Shown: positions 54,319-64,000 of the stretch, in pieces
Numbering within the stretch: the stretch's first letter is position 1
How the letters are laid out: each line of letters opens with the position of its first letter
Origin: Providencia alcalifaciens
GTDB lineage: Bacteria > Pseudomonadota > Gammaproteobacteria > Enterobacterales > Enterobacteriaceae
Reading direction: 5' to 3'
Length of the DNA stretch: 64,000 bases
Assembly: GCF_915403165.1 (NCBI RefSeq)
Contig: NZ_OU659204.1
Span: forward strand, 3,596,001 to 3,660,000
Program-made: the position numbers and the translations under genes
Notes under the pieces: model-generated
Databases searched by the model: none
Seen by the model: only the letters and a program-made list of their open reading frames with translations
Told to the model about the DNA's origin: nothing

Positions 54319-55812
54319 ATGACAAAACCCATTGCAGAAAATGTTGATATCGCGCTAGTCGGTGCTGGGATCATGAGCGCCACACTCGGCACTTTTCTTA
54401 AAGAACTGGAGCCAAATCTCACTATCGCGGTGTTCGAAAGATTAAATGATTGCGCCCAAGAGAGTTCCCACCCATGGAATAACGCGGGAACAGGTCACGC
54501 AGCAAACTGTGAAATGAACTACACCCCGCCAAACCCTGATGGCACGGTAGATATCAGCAAAGCCCTTGAAGTAAATACTGAATTTGACCTGTCTCGTCAG
54601 CTATGGTCTTACTTAGTCACCAAAGGCAAAATCAAAAACCCAAGGGACTTTATCCACCCTTGTCCGCACATGAGCTTTGTGTCTGGTGCAGACAACATCA
54701 AGTTTTTACAACAACGTTTCCGTCAAATGTCTGCCCATCACTGTTACCACAATATGGAATACAGCGATGACCTAAAACAGATTGATGAGTGGGCACCATT
54801 AGTGGTTGAAGGCCGCTCTTCTGACGAAAAAATTGCTGTTACCCGTGTCATCACCGGCGCTGATGTGGATTACGGTGCCTTAACCCACTTATTGATGGCA
54901 CAACTGAGCGAACAGAACGGGTTTTCTCTTCACTATAAACATGAAGTTATTGATGTGACACAGACCCCTGACGGGCGCTGGAATGTGGAAGTGAAAAACC
55001 TTCTGACTCACGAAAAAACCATCACGTCCGCAAAATTTGTGTTTGTGGGAGCCGGTGGTCGTGCGATTGAATTACTGCAAAAATCCGGTATTCCTGAAGG
55101 TAAAGGCTACGGCGGATTCCCTGTTAGTGGAATTTGGCTACGTTGTGACGATGAAAAAGTTGCGGCTCGCCACCATGCCAAAGTTTACGGAAAGGCCGAT
55201 AAAGGCTCACCACCGATGTCTGTACCTCACTTAGATACCCGCATCATCGGCGGAAAACGTTCTTTACTGTTTGGGCCGTATGCAGGTTTCTCGAGTAAGT
55301 TTCTAAAACACGGCTCCTATTTGGATCTGTTTGATTCCATCAGACTGAACAATATTGAACCGATGCTTGCCATCGCGAAAGATGATTGGTCATTGGCTGA
55401 ATATCTCGTGGGACAAGTGCTGCAAACGTCTGCTCATCAATTCTCTATGCTGCAAAAATTCTATCCAGATGCGCAACGTGAAGATTGGAAAGAAGTCGTC
55501 GCGGGCCAACGTGTTCAGATCATTAAACCGGATCCGGTGAAAAAAGGCGTATTGGAGTTCGGTACTGAGCTAATTACGAGTGCAGATAAATCGTTCACCG
55601 TACTAATGGGCGCATCACCGGGTGCATCGACTGCTGCATTTATCGCGCTCAACGTACTGAAAACCTGCTTTGCAGATCAACTCTCTGCGGATGGTTGGGA
55701 AGCTCGCCTGAAGACCATCATTCCAACTTATGGAATTGATTTAAAACAGGATGCAAAAGCATGTTTAGATATTCGTACTGTAACCGCTAAAGTGCTGCAA
55801 TTAGATAACTAA
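54319..55812 (+). CDS. mqo: Malate:quinone oxidoreductase
   Basis: 497 residues. The FAD-binding N-terminus VDIALVGAGIMSATLGTFLK, HPWNNAGTGHAANCEMNYT, and the C-terminal VLMGASPGASTAAFIALNVL are diagnostic for Mqo. It is a peripheral membrane flavoenzyme that oxidises malate and passes electrons to the quinone pool. With mdh (32654) the cell has both routes. It lies in an operon with the cupin protein. In E. coli mqo lies elsewhere, alone. Confidence 0.95.
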   Translation: MTKPIAENVDIALVGAGIMSATLGTFLKELEPNLTIAVFERLNDCAQESSHPWNNAGTGHAANCEMNYTPPNPDGTVDISKALEVNTEFDLSRQLWSYLVTKGKIKNPRDFIHPCPHMSFVSGADNIKFLQQRFRQMSAHHCYHNMEYSDDLKQIDEWAPLVVEGRSSDEKIAVTRVITGADVDYGALTHLLMAQLSEQNGFSLHYKHEVIDVTQTPDGRWNVEVKNLLTHEKTITSAKFVFVGAGGRAIELLQKSGIPEGKGYGGFPVSGIWLRCDDEKVAARHHAKVYGKADKGSPPMSVPHLDTRIIGGKRSLLFGPYAGFSSKFLKHGSYLDLFDSIRLNNIEPMLAIAKDDWSLAEYLVGQVLQTSAHQFSMLQKFYPDAQREDWKEVVAGQRVQIIKPDPVKKGVLEFGTELITSADKSFTVLMGASPGASTAAFIALNVLKTCFADQLSADGWEARLKTIIPTYGIDLKQDAKACLDIRTVTAKVLQLDN

Positions 55813-55831
55813 ACATCAAGTCACGTTGTTC

Positions 55832-55868
55832 AAGTCGGGTAAGTTAATCATTAACTACCCGACTTTTT
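55832..55868. terminator. Terminator between mqo and cysQ
   Basis: AAGTCGGGTAAGTTAA / TTAACTACCCGACTT stem with one bulge, then TTTTTATT; convergent genes. Confidence 0.9.
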
Positions 55869-55891
55869 ATTATCTTGCTATTTTCGCCGTC

Positions 55892-56626
55892 TTAGCGACA
55901 TTCAAAGCCGGGGTTCAAAAAAGACTCTCTCGGTGAATAATCCAGTGTATTTCCCTGCCAATCCACCACGCTCGCCCCTGCACCTAATGCCACTGCATGC
56001 CCTGCGGCTGTATCCCAGATATTGGTAGGTCCAAAACGTGGATATAACTGTGCGCTACCTTCAGCCACTAGACAGAATTTTAGCGATGAACCTATCTCCG
56101 CAGTGCGATGCTCTGGAAGCTTCGCGAGATACGCCATTAATTGGGGGTCTTGATGAGAGCGACTGATCACCACCACAGGCGGCGTCCCAGCTTTGACGTG
56201 AATACGCTGAACTTGCCCATGCTCTTCTTTCCACGCTTGAGAGCCTTCGGCGTAATACATCAACCCTTTCGCTGGCGCAAAAACCACGCCCATAACTGGA
56301 ATGCCATTTTCAATTAACGCAATATTTACGGTGAAATCACCATTACGATTAATAAATTCTTTAGTTCCATCCAATGGGTCAATAAGCCAGTAACATTGCC
56401 AGTCACGACGTACAGGCCATTCTGGTGGATCTTCTTCTGAAAGTTGAGGGATATCAGGCGCTAAACGTGAAAGCCCCTCCTTGATGATTTGATGAGCTGC
56501 AATATCCGCAGCCGTGACAGGGGAATCATCTTGCTTATGTTCAACCTGCAATGGCCCATGCTCATTGTAGATCTTCATGATGGCATCGCCCGCTTCTCGG
56601 GCAAGTTTACAGAGTTGTTGGTGCAT
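55892..56626 (-). CDS. cysQ: 3'(2'),5'-bisphosphate nucleotidase CysQ
   Basis: 244 residues of the inositol-monophosphatase fold. Metal-site motifs [26 protein letters not shown] and [14 protein letters not shown] are present. CysQ removes the 3' phosphate from PAP, the by-product of sulfate reduction. AGGGG precedes the ATG. In E. coli it lies next to ytfJ with cpdB on its other side; here an inserted block separates it from ytfJ, and fklB is its other neighbour. Confidence 0.95.
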   Translation of the reverse strand: MHQQLCKLAREAGDAIMKIYNEHGPLQVEHKQDDSPVTAADIAAHQIIKEGLSRLAPDIPQLSEEDPPEWPVRRDWQCYWLIDPLDGTKEFINRNGDFTVNIALIENGIPVMGVVFAPAKGLMYYAEGSQAWKEEHGQVQRIHVKAGTPPVVVISRSHQDPQLMAYLAKLPEHRTAEIGSSLKFCLVAEGSAQLYPRFGPTNIWDTAAGHAVALGAGASVVDWQGNTLDYSPRESFLNPGFECR

Positions 56627-56692
56627 TTTATTTCCCCTAATGACACTAAGCCTTTAAGAGTAACAAGAGCAGAATATTTACGCTAATAAAAA

Positions 56693-56732
56693 AGCCTCAT
56701 TAGCTAGCCATTTTGGTATAGCTAATGAGGCT
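56693..56732 (-). terminator. fklB terminator
   Basis: AGCCTCATTAGCTA / TAGCTAATGAGGCT perfect 14-base stem with a 12-base loop, then TTTTT on the minus strand. Confidence 0.9.
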
Positions 56733-56762
56733 ATTATTCTTTTCTGTTAGCGAGTCAGAAAA

Positions 56763-57383
56763 TTATAAAATTTCCAGTAACTCAACTTCGAAAACGAGGG
56801 TGCTGAATGGAGGAATGGAAGCACCTGCACCACGCTCACCGTAAGCTAATTCATGAGGGATGTATAATTCCCATTTAGAACCAACTGGCATTAATGTCAG
56901 CGCTTCAATCCAACCTGGGATCACACCGCTCACTGGGAATTCTGCTGGTTGACCGCGCTGTACGGAGCTGTCGAACACAGTACCGTCAATTAAACGACCG
57001 GTGTAATGAACGCGAACACGATCAGAACGAGCAGGGATTGCACCTTCACCTTGGTTTACCACAGAGAACTGCAAACCAGACTCAGTAGTCGATACGCCGT
57101 CTTTCTTCTGGTTCTCATCTAAGAATTTTTGACCTTCTACAGCCAGTTCTTTTTGACGCTCTTGGCGAACTGCATCTGCACGTTCGTGCATTTCACGCAG
57201 TGCTTTATGCAGAGCTTCAACTGGAACTGATGGCATGTTGCCTTCTAAAGAATCAGTCAGACCCGCTAAAATTGCGTCTGGAACTAAACCTTCTAGTCCT
57301 GATTCTAATAATTGCTGTCCAATTTGTAGACCAATGCCATAGCTCGCTTGAGCTTCTACTGAATCAAAGTTTTGGTTTGCCAT
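56763..57383 (-). CDS. fklB: FKBP-type peptidyl-prolyl cis-trans isomerase FklB (FKBP22)
   Basis: 206 residues, the E. coli length, from ATG 57383. The dimerisation N-terminal domain ([20 protein letters not shown]) is joined by a long helix to the FKBP domain ([53 protein letters not shown]). It catalyses proline isomerisation in the cytoplasm or periplasm; no signal peptide is present, so cytoplasm is likelier. It is divergent from ytfB as in E. coli. Confidence 0.95.
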   Translation of the reverse strand: MANQNFDSVEAQASYGIGLQIGQQLLESGLEGLVPDAILAGLTDSLEGNMPSVPVEALHKALREMHERADAVRQERQKELAVEGQKFLDENQKKDGVSTTESGLQFSVVNQGEGAIPARSDRVRVHYTGRLIDGTVFDSSVQRGQPAEFPVSGVIPGWIEALTLMPVGSKWELYIPHELAYGERGAGASIPPFSTLVFEVELLEIL

Positions 57384-57591
57384 GAAAATACCCATTTCAT
57401 TTTTTGAGAAAAACCAAGGATAGCAGCCCCTTTCCTATGGGTAAACCTAAACCCGATCACGGAAGAATAAAACTGTCTAAATTATTCAGTGTTCTCCTAA
57501 ATTAGCCTTCAACTTGTTAATTTACGCGTAAATAGTGCTAGTATGCGTTAAAACGTCTGTGATTAATTATTCCTCAAATATAGGAGGGGTC

Positions 57592-58203
57592 ATGTTGAGA
57601 CTATCCGCTTTTCATCGCTATGGAATTGCTATTCTTGCGCTGATTGTTATTGCTGCCTTATTTTGGCCTGCTGGTGATAAATCTAATTCCACGCAAAATA
57701 ATACAAGCAATGTACCAAACCAACCTATCGTGATCCCACCGACTTCGCAGCCTAATCCAATCCCTGATACGGTGTTATCGCAGCCAGAGCAACCGACAAC
57801 CGATATCCCAGATACATCACCGTCATTGCCAAGTGAGCCTGAAGTTATTCAAGAGCCGCAAACGTCTCAGCCGACACAGCAGCCAAGCACCAACGTGCCA
57901 TCACAGCCATCCACGCCATCAACCACTCGCCCGTCAGCTAATGAATGGCAGAATTATCGCGTTCAGAAGGGGAAAACATTGGCGCAGCTATTTCGTGATA
58001 ATAACTTACAGGCAAATGATGCCTTCATCATGGCAAAAGTTGAAGGCTCAGAAAAACCCCTTAGCAACTTGCAACAAGGGCAGAAAATCCGTTTAAAAGC
58101 CAATGGGAAAGGTGAAGTTCAACAGCTGGAAATCACAGCAACCAACGGACAAACCTATAGCTTTACGCGCTTAAGCGATGGTAGCTACTACCGAACGCCT
58201 TAA
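57592..58203 (+). CDS. ytfB: OapA/LysM-like cell-envelope protein YtfB
   Basis: 203 residues from ATG 57592, which has AGGAGG ten bases upstream. One membrane anchor (about 10-28), then a long proline/serine/threonine/glutamine-rich linker (about 30-115), then an opacity-associated-protein A (LysM-like) domain: YRVQKGKTLAQLFRDNNL and PLSNLQQGQKIRLK. E. coli YtfB localises to the division site and binds glycans. The linker differs from E. coli; the domain is well conserved. Confidence 0.9.
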   Translation: MLRLSAFHRYGIAILALIVIAALFWPAGDKSNSTQNNTSNVPNQPIVIPPTSQPNPIPDTVLSQPEQPTTDIPDTSPSLPSEPEVIQEPQTSQPTQQPSTNVPSQPSTPSTTRPSANEWQNYRVQKGKTLAQLFRDNNLQANDAFIMAKVEGSEKPLSNLQQGQKIRLKANGKGEVQQLEITATNGQTYSFTRLSDGSYYRTP

Positions 58204-58372
58204 TTTGTCTTTTAACGTCAGGTGTTTCATACAATAACCCGACTTTTCTTTTATTTTCAGAATAAAAATTCAATAGAGACGTTATTTGATGACGTCTCTC
58301 ACCATAAACTACGTATAATCACTGTTCTTTATTACACTTAATGGTTAAACAGGGAAAAGAACAGGAAAATCT

Positions 58373-59137
58373 ATGCAGAAAAACAACAATACCTGCAAAA
58401 AGAAGCTTATTAAAATTATTGCCGCAATAATTTTACTCTTACTGCTCAGTGTTATTGGCTATATTTCATGGATTAAATACCATGCGGATGGGCTGTGGAA
58501 TATCATTAGCCAGCAGTGCATTGCTATCAATGATCCCGGCCAACGTAATCCATCTTGCTTGAAAGTGGATTTAGACAATCGCTATGTACTATTTAAAGAT
58601 AAAAAAGGCCCGGTACATAATTTGGTGCTGCCGACCGATAAAGTCAGTGGTATCGAATCTCCTTTATTACTCGAAGATAATAGCCCCGATTATTTTACGC
58701 TTGCTTGGAATGAGCGTGAGAGTGTTAGCCCCGCGGGTCAACCAGCGATTAGCGATGATAAACTCGCCTTAGCGATTAATTCACAATATGGGCGCTCCCA
58801 AGATCAACTTCATATCCATATTGCTTGCCTAAAACCACAAGTTATTGAGCTAGTTAACCAACATGCGGATGCGATTAAATCTGAATGGCATGTTTTTCCC
58901 GTGCAATTGGAAGGGCATGAATATTGGGCGAAAAAATTAGATAATCAAACCAGTCCTTTCAAACAGTTGAATGAGTATGTTCAAGCACATAATGACAGTA
59001 TAGGGAACTACGGACTGGCAGTGACAGAGCTTAAAGATGGTTCGATGGTATTATTAGCGAATCGTATGGATGTTTGGCAGTTTAATTTAGGTAGTGCGGG
59101 GGAGTTGCTGGATTACCAATGTTCAGTCAATCAGTAA
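58373..59137 (+). CDS. cdh: CDP-diacylglycerol diphosphatase
   Basis: 254 residues. N-terminal membrane anchor (about 12-32), then the HIT-like motif SQDQLHIHIACL (about 140) and WHVFPVQLEGHEYWAKK, as in E. coli Cdh. It cleaves CDP-diacylglycerol to phosphatidate and CMP in phospholipid turnover. It is isolated here between ytfB and rplI; in E. coli cdh is elsewhere (near tpiA). Confidence 0.92.
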   Translation: MQKNNNTCKKKLIKIIAAIILLLLLSVIGYISWIKYHADGLWNIISQQCIAINDPGQRNPSCLKVDLDNRYVLFKDKKGPVHNLVLPTDKVSGIESPLLLEDNSPDYFTLAWNERESVSPAGQPAISDDKLALAINSQYGRSQDQLHIHIACLKPQVIELVNQHADAIKSEWHVFPVQLEGHEYWAKKLDNQTSPFKQLNEYVQAHNDSIGNYGLAVTELKDGSMVLLANRMDVWQFNLGSAGELLDYQCSVNQ

Positions 59138-59157
59138 GTTTTGCATACGTTAGAAAT

Positions 59158-59187
59158 AAAAAAACACCGGATTTCCGGTGTTTTTTT
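59158..59187. terminator. Terminator between cdh and rplI
   Basis: AAAAAAACACCGGA / TCCGGTGTTTTTTT perfect stem, bidirectional, strong. Confidence 0.92.
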
Positions 59188-59230
59188 ATTGTGCCGCCGC
59201 GTTAACAGTGGCAACTATCATCATTATTGA

Positions 59231-59680
59231 TTACTCAGCAACGATGATAACGTTCAGCTCTGCGAAAACATCGCTGTGTAACTGGAAGTGAACTTCGTGG
59301 TCACCAGTAGTACGCAGAACGCCGTTTGGCAGGCGAACTTCGCTTTTCGCAACTTTAACGCCAGCCGCAGTGATTGCGTCAGCGATGTCACGAGTACCGA
59401 TTGAACCGAACAGTTTACCTTCGTCACCAGCTTTAGAAGCCAGAGTAACAGAACCCAGCGCAGTAACAGCTGCTGCACGAGCCTGTGCTGCTGCCAGAAC
59501 GTCAGCTAATTTAGCTTCCAGTTCAGCGCGGCGAGCTTCGAAGAATTCAACGTTTTTCTTAGTCGCAGGAACAGCTTTGCCCTGTGGTACTAAGAAGTTA
59601 CGAGCGTAGCCCGATTTAACGTTAACTTGGTCACCCAGGCTACCTAGGTTAGCTACTTTATCAAGCAGAATAACTTGCAT
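59231..59680 (-). CDS. rplI: 50S ribosomal protein L9
   Basis: 149 residues, the E. coli length. [20 protein letters not shown] is the N-terminal RNA-binding domain; a long connecting helix leads to the C-terminal domain ([18 protein letters not shown]). It is last in the rpsF-priB-rpsR-rplI operon. Confidence 0.97.
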   Translation of the reverse strand: MQVILLDKVANLGSLGDQVNVKSGYARNFLVPQGKAVPATKKNVEFFEARRAELEAKLADVLAAAQARAAAVTALGSVTLASKAGDEGKLFGSIGTRDIADAITAAGVKVAKSEVRLPNGVLRTTGDHEVHFQLHSDVFAELNVIIVAE

Positions 59681-59718
59681 TACCTTATCCTCTATTAGTC
59701 GTTAATGGACTGTACCAA

Positions 59719-60268
<550 letters not shown>

Positions 60269-60276
60269 CTGAGCAA

Positions 60277-60672
60277 TTACTCTTCAGAATCCCCAGTTTC
60301 TTCTGCTTCTTCGTCTTGATAATCATCAGACATGTCACGGCCGCGACGTTCGTCTTTGGCTTTGACCATTGGAGAAGCTTCTGTTACTGCGTGTTTTAAG
60401 CGCATAACCATGCTGCGGATAACGGCATCGTTGAAGCGGAAGTTAGTTTCCAGCTCATCAATCGCTTCCTGTGGAGCTTCTACGTTCAGCAGAACATAGT
60501 GAGCTTTGTGCAGTTTATTGATTGGATAAGCCAGTTGACGGCGGCCCCAGTCTTCCAGACGGTGAATCTGACCTTGTGCGTTAGTGATAACAGCACTGTA
60601 ACGCTCGATCATGCCCGGAACCTGTTCGCTTTGGTCAGGATGGACCATAAAAACGATTTCGTAATGACGCAT
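60277..60672 (-). CDS. rpsF: 30S ribosomal protein S6
   Basis: 131 residues from ATG 60672, preceded by AAGGAG; the open frame upstream runs through the leader hairpin and is not coding. [20 protein letters not shown] and [15 protein letters not shown] are conserved; the acidic tail ([11 protein letters not shown]) matches the tail region subject to glutamate addition by RimK in E. coli. Confidence 0.97.
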   Translation of the reverse strand: MRHYEIVFMVHPDQSEQVPGMIERYSAVITNAQGQIHRLEDWGRRQLAYPINKLHKAHYVLLNVEAPQEAIDELETNFRFNDAVIRSMVMRLKHAVTEASPMVKAKDERRGRDMSDDYQDEEAEETGDSEE

Positions 60673-60698
60673 TAGTAGTTGCTCCTTACGGATTATTA

Positions 60699-60733
60699 GC
60701 CTCCTGTCTGGGTTAACCGCGGCCCGCGGAGGC
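60699..60733 (-). promoter_or_regulatory. rpsF leader hairpin (S6:S18 autoregulatory motif)
   Basis: GCCTCC / GGAGGC closes a hairpin containing the CCGCGGGCCGCGG segment, just before the rpsF ribosome site. An S6:S18-binding leader with a CCG element is known upstream of rpsF in many bacteria. The match is by position and shape. Confidence 0.65.
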
Positions 60734-60771
60734 AAGGAACTTGTTGAGTGCGGCTAAAAAATTGACGCGTA

Positions 60772-60800
60772 ACTATACCCATCCCAGATAAAAAACTCAA
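60772..60800 (-). promoter_or_regulatory. Predicted sigma-70 promoter of the rpsF operon
   Basis: TTGAGT, a 17-base spacer and TATAGT on the minus strand, about 100 bases before rpsF. Confidence 0.65.
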
Positions 60801-60837
60801 GAGATGGGGGCAAATTAAGCAAAAATTATTTTATGAT

Positions 60838-61575
60838 TTATTTTGCAATGCGTTGGCGTACTGCTTCAAACAGGCATACGCCCGTTGCCACAGAGACGTT
60901 CAGCGATGAAACTGAGCCCGCCATTGGGATGCTAATCAGCTCGTCGCAATGTTCGCGAGTCAAACGGCGCATACCTTCGCCTTCTGCGCCCATCACGAGT
61001 GCAATAGAGCCTGTCAGCTTACTTTGATACAAGTTATGGTCAGCTTCGCCAGCGGTGCCGACAATCCACACATTGTACTCTTGCAGTAAACGTAAGGTTC
61101 TTGCCAAGTTAGTCACACGGATCAACGGAACGTTTTCCGCCGCGCCACACGCCACTTTCTTCGCGGTTGCGTTCAATTGTGCCGATTTGTCTTTCGGAAC
61201 AATCACCGCATGGACACCAGCTGCGTCTGCGCTACGTAAACACGCACCTAAATTGTGTGGGTCAGTCACGCCATCGAGGATCAGTAAAAATGGCGACTCG
61301 GTACTTTCCAGTAAATCCGGGAGATCCCCTTCTTGATACTGCTTGCCAGCTAACACATTGGCAATAATCCCTTGGTGTACCGCACCTTCAGTTTGTGCAT
61401 CCATCCACTGGCGATTCGCCACTTGCACCACAATACCCTGCGCTTCAATTTCATGAACAATTGGCATTAGGCGGCGGTCTTCACGACCTTTTAAAATATA
61501 GACTTCTTTAATTCGTTCAGGAGAATTCTCAAGCAGGGCTTTCACTGCGTGAATGCCGTAAATAATTTCGCTCAT
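60838..61575 (-). CDS. rlmB: 23S rRNA (guanosine(2251)-2'-O)-methyltransferase RlmB
   Basis: 245 residues. The SPOUT/TrmH fold is shown by [40 protein letters not shown] and [20 protein letters not shown]. It methylates G2251 in the 23S P-loop. It follows rnr on the same strand as in E. coli. Confidence 0.96.
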   Translation of the reverse strand: MSEIIYGIHAVKALLENSPERIKEVYILKGREDRRLMPIVHEIEAQGIVVQVANRQWMDAQTEGAVHQGIIANVLAGKQYQEGDLPDLLESTESPFLLILDGVTDPHNLGACLRSADAAGVHAVIVPKDKSAQLNATAKKVACGAAENVPLIRVTNLARTLRLLQEYNVWIVGTAGEADHNLYQSKLTGSIALVMGAEGEGMRRLTREHCDELISIPMAGSVSSLNVSVATGVCLFEAVRQRIAK

Positions 61576-61640
61576 AAATATCTTTTATGTTGGAGTGTAG
61601 AGGTGGTGATAACTCACCACCTTATTTCATTAAAACGTAC

Positions 61641-64000
61641 TTATCCCTCTTGTTTTTGGGATTTTTTAGCGGCACGTTTTGCTTTTAATTTAGCACTGAT
61701 TTTTTGGGTTTTATCAGACGGTTTTTTACTTTTCGCTTTACCGTTTCCTTTACCTTCAGGTTTCGCGACTTTGCTGTCTTTTTTGCCTTTTTTCTCTGAA
61801 CGGCGAAATGCAGAATCAGGCTCGAAGTTTTTCTCTTTGCTCGCATCGCCTTTTCGACGGGCGGAACGTGTCGCATTGTTCACTTCTTTCTTCATCTTAT
61901 CCCGCGTTGTCTTACCCGGGTTTTTCGCTTTTCTTGTCGTTGAAATTAAAGCAAAATCAATGGTTCGCTCATCCATATGTACCGCTTCTACACGGATTTC
62001 CACTTCATCGCCAAGACGATAAGTTGTACCGGAAGATTCACCGATTAAGCGCTGTCCAACTGCATCATAACGATAATAGTCGTTATCAAGAGTCGATATA
62101 TGCACTAAGCCATCAATAAACAGGTCATTTAAGCGAACAAAGAAACCAAAACCAGTCACGCTAGTGATAAGTCCAGTAAACACTTGGCCCACTTGGTCTT
62201 GCATAAAGTCACATTTTAACCAATCTGCGACGTCACGGGTAGCTTCATCTGCACGGCGCTCGGTCAGTGAGCAATGCTCGCCCAATTGCAACATGCTGTC
62301 CATGTCGGAGTGCCATCCGCCCGTTTCCGTCCAGCGTTTATCGCCATGACCATGCTCTTTGGCTAGTAAGTATTTAATACCACGGTGCAAAGTTAAGTCA
62401 GGGTAACGACGAATTGGCGAGGTAAAGTGGGCATACGATTTCAAACCTAAACCAAAGTGACCGCGGTTTTCTGGATCATAAATCGCTTGCTTCATAGAGC
62501 GTAAAATCATGGTCTGTAATAGCTCATGGTCTGGACGCTCAGCTACTTCGTTCATCACTTGGGCGTAATCTTTTGGCTCTGGCTTCATGCCACCCGGCAG
62601 TGTCAAACCTAACTCGCTGAATACTGAGCGTAAGTTCATAACGCTCTCTTCTTTCGGACGGTCATGCACGCGGTATAATGCAGGCTCTTCGTTTTTCTCA
62701 ACAAATCGCGCCGCTGCAATATTAGCTAAAATCATGCACTCTTCAATTAATTTGTGTGCATCATTGCGCTCTACAGGCTCAATACGCTCAATGCGACGTT
62801 CCGCATTGAAGATAAATTTAGCTTCTTCAGATTCAAACGAGATAGCGCCACGTTCAATACGTGCTGCATCTAACGCTTTGTATAACTGATGTAAATGCTC
62901 GATATGAGGCACTAATGCTTTGTAATGCTCGCGTAGTTCTTCGTCCCCTTGCAACATTTTCCATACTTTGGTGTAAGTTAAACGCGCATGAGAGCTCATC
63001 ACCGCTTCATAAAATTGATATGAAGAGAGTTTTCCAGATGCCGAAACCGTCATTTCACACACCATACACAGGCGATCTACGCCTGGGTTTAGTGAACATA
63101 ATCCGTTAGACAGCACTTCTGGTAGCATTGGTACAACTTGGGATGGGAAGTAAACTGAGTTACCACGGCTATGAGCTTCCGTATCCAGTGCAGTTTGTGG
63201 GCGGACATAATAGCTCACATCAGCAATCGCAACCCATAAACGCCATCCGCCACCTTTTTTCGGTGCACAGTAAACAGCGTCATCGAAGTCACGAGCGTCT
63301 TCGCCATCGATAGTGACGAGTGGAAGATCGCGCAGATCTGCACGCCCTTTCTTCGCAGATTCAGGGACTGTTTCACTGAAGTCAGCCACTTGCTTTGTCA
63401 CTTGTGGCGGCCAAGAGTGTGGAATTTCATGAGTACGTAATGCGATTTCTACCGCCATCCCCGTACCCATGGTTTCACCGAGTACTTCGACAATATTTCC
63501 AACAGCTTGAGAGCGGCGTTGTGGACGAGTTTCTAATTCCACCACAACCACGTTACCCATACGGGCACCACACTGTTTATCTTTCGGAATTAAAATATCA
63601 AAACTTAAACGGCTATCATCAGGAACGACAAACCCCATTCCCGCTTCAATAAAATAGCGTCCAACAATTTGGTTATTGCGCGGCTCTAATACACGCACAA
63701 CACGCACTTCAGTGCGCCCTTTACGGTCTTGACCATAAGGTTGAGCCAAAATCACATCACCATGTAAAGCACGCTTCATCTCATCCTGAGATAAGTAGTA
63801 ATCTTCTTTTTTGCCTTCAACACGCAAGAAACCATAGCCATCACGGTGACCAATAACTTTACCTTTTAATAGGTCAATACGTTCTGGTAATGCATAACAT
63901 TTGCGGCGAGTGAAAACTAACTGTCCATCACGCTCCATCGCACGTAGGCGACGACGCAATGCTTCCAATTCATCTTCCGTAGAGAGGTTGAGTAGCTGTG
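61641..64000 (-). CDS. rnr: Ribonuclease R (N-terminus beyond window)
   Basis: 786 residues are in the window; the frame is open at the right edge, where about 45 N-terminal residues compared with E. coli (813) are missing. Visible: HTH remnant, two cold-shock domains, the RNB catalytic domain with [14 protein letters not shown], the S1 domain ([20 protein letters not shown]), and a lysine-rich tail ([20 protein letters not shown]) as in the family. RNase R is a 3'-5' hydrolytic exoribonuclease that degrades structured RNA and acts in ribosome quality control. Confidence 0.95.
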   Translation of the reverse strand, partial: QLLNLSTEDELEALRRRLRAMERDGQLVFTRRKCYALPERIDLLKGKVIGHRDGYGFLRVEGKKEDYYLSQDEMKRALHGDVILAQPYGQDRKGRTEVRVVRVLEPRNNQIVGRYFIEAGMGFVVPDDSRLSFDILIPKDKQCGARMGNVVVVELETRPQRRSQAVGNIVEVLGETMGTGMAVEIALRTHEIPHSWPPQVTKQVADFSETVPESAKKGRADLRDLPLVTIDGEDARDFDDAVYCAPKKGGGWRLWVAIADVSYYVRPQTALDTEAHSRGNSVYFPSQVVPMLPEVLSNGLCSLNPGVDRLCMVCEMTVSASGKLSSYQFYEAVMSSHARLTYTKVWKMLQGDEELREHYKALVPHIEHLHQLYKALDAARIERGAISFESEEAKFIFNAERRIERIEPVERNDAHKLIEECMILANIAAARFVEKNEEPALYRVHDRPKEESVMNLRSVFSELGLTLPGGMKPEPKDYAQVMNEVAERPDHELLQTMILRSMKQAIYDPENRGHFGLGLKSYAHFTSPIRRYPDLTLHRGIKYLLAKEHGHGDKRWTETGGWHSDMDSMLQLGEHCSLTERRADEATRDVADWLKCDFMQDQVGQVFTGLITSVTGFGFFVRLNDLFIDGLVHISTLDNDYYRYDAVGQRLIGESSGTTYRLGDEVEIRVEAVHMDERTIDFALISTTRKAKNPGKTTRDKMKKEVNNATRSARRKGDASKEKNFEPDSAFRRSEKKGKKDSKVAKPEGKGNGKAKSKKPSDKTQKISAKLKAKRAAKKSQKQEG

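Overview
The window is one contiguous piece of an enterobacterial-type gammaproteobacterial chromosome. Nearly every gene has a recognisable Escherichia coli counterpart in partly conserved order, but the proteins are clearly diverged and the intergenic DNA is AT-rich. Gene content (btsSR, orphan PLP decarboxylase, mqo, the ytf cluster) and ERIC-like repeats suggest Providencia or a close relative in the Morganellaceae. That genus call is inference from remembered sequences, not a database match.

Layout. 1-1859: the 3' part of an HlyD/ABC-2 export operon, cut by the window edge. 1860-2376: a tandem pair of ERIC-like repeats running into the start of btsS. 2372-6234: the pyruvate-sensing pair btsS-btsR, a small MreB-like protein, and an isolated kinase gene resembling type III effector kinases. 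6366-18960 (minus strand): the RNA-metabolism and translation cluster deaD-yrbN-nlpI-pnp-rpsO-truB-rbfA-infB-nusA-rimP with initiator tRNA metY and tRNA-Leu leuU. 19067-30700: secG, glmM, folP, ftsH, rlmE, yhbY, greA, dacB, obgE, rpmA, rplU and ispB, in the E. coli order.

30763-32483 departs from E. coli: two paralogous Mu-type HTH regulators and the Ner-like regulator sfsB. murA does not follow. Instead comes mdh/argR, a DUF6122 membrane protein, then mpl, fbp and ppa. 38775-49860: an orphan group II decarboxylase in the ppa-ytfP interval, then ytfP, tamB, tamA, msrA, ytfL, ytfK and ytfJ. 50102-55812: qseC-qseB/ygiW, a NUDIX hydrolase, and a cupin-mqo operon placed between ytfJ and cysQ. 55892-64000: cysQ, fklB, ytfB, cdh, the rplI-rpsR-priB-rpsF ribosomal/primosome operon, rlmB and rnr (cut by the right edge).

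Functionally the window is mostly housekeeping: ribosome and RNA processing, peptidoglycan and isoprenoid supply, outer-membrane assembly (TamAB) and central metabolism (mdh, mqo, fbp, ppa). Regulatory RNA structures precede pnp, rimP and rpsF, and most transcription units end in clear stem-loop terminators. The least ordinary parts are the effector-like kinase, the MreB-like small protein, the ERIC-like array with compensated stems, the Mu-derived regulator trio with an overlapping palindrome pair, and the orphan decarboxylase.
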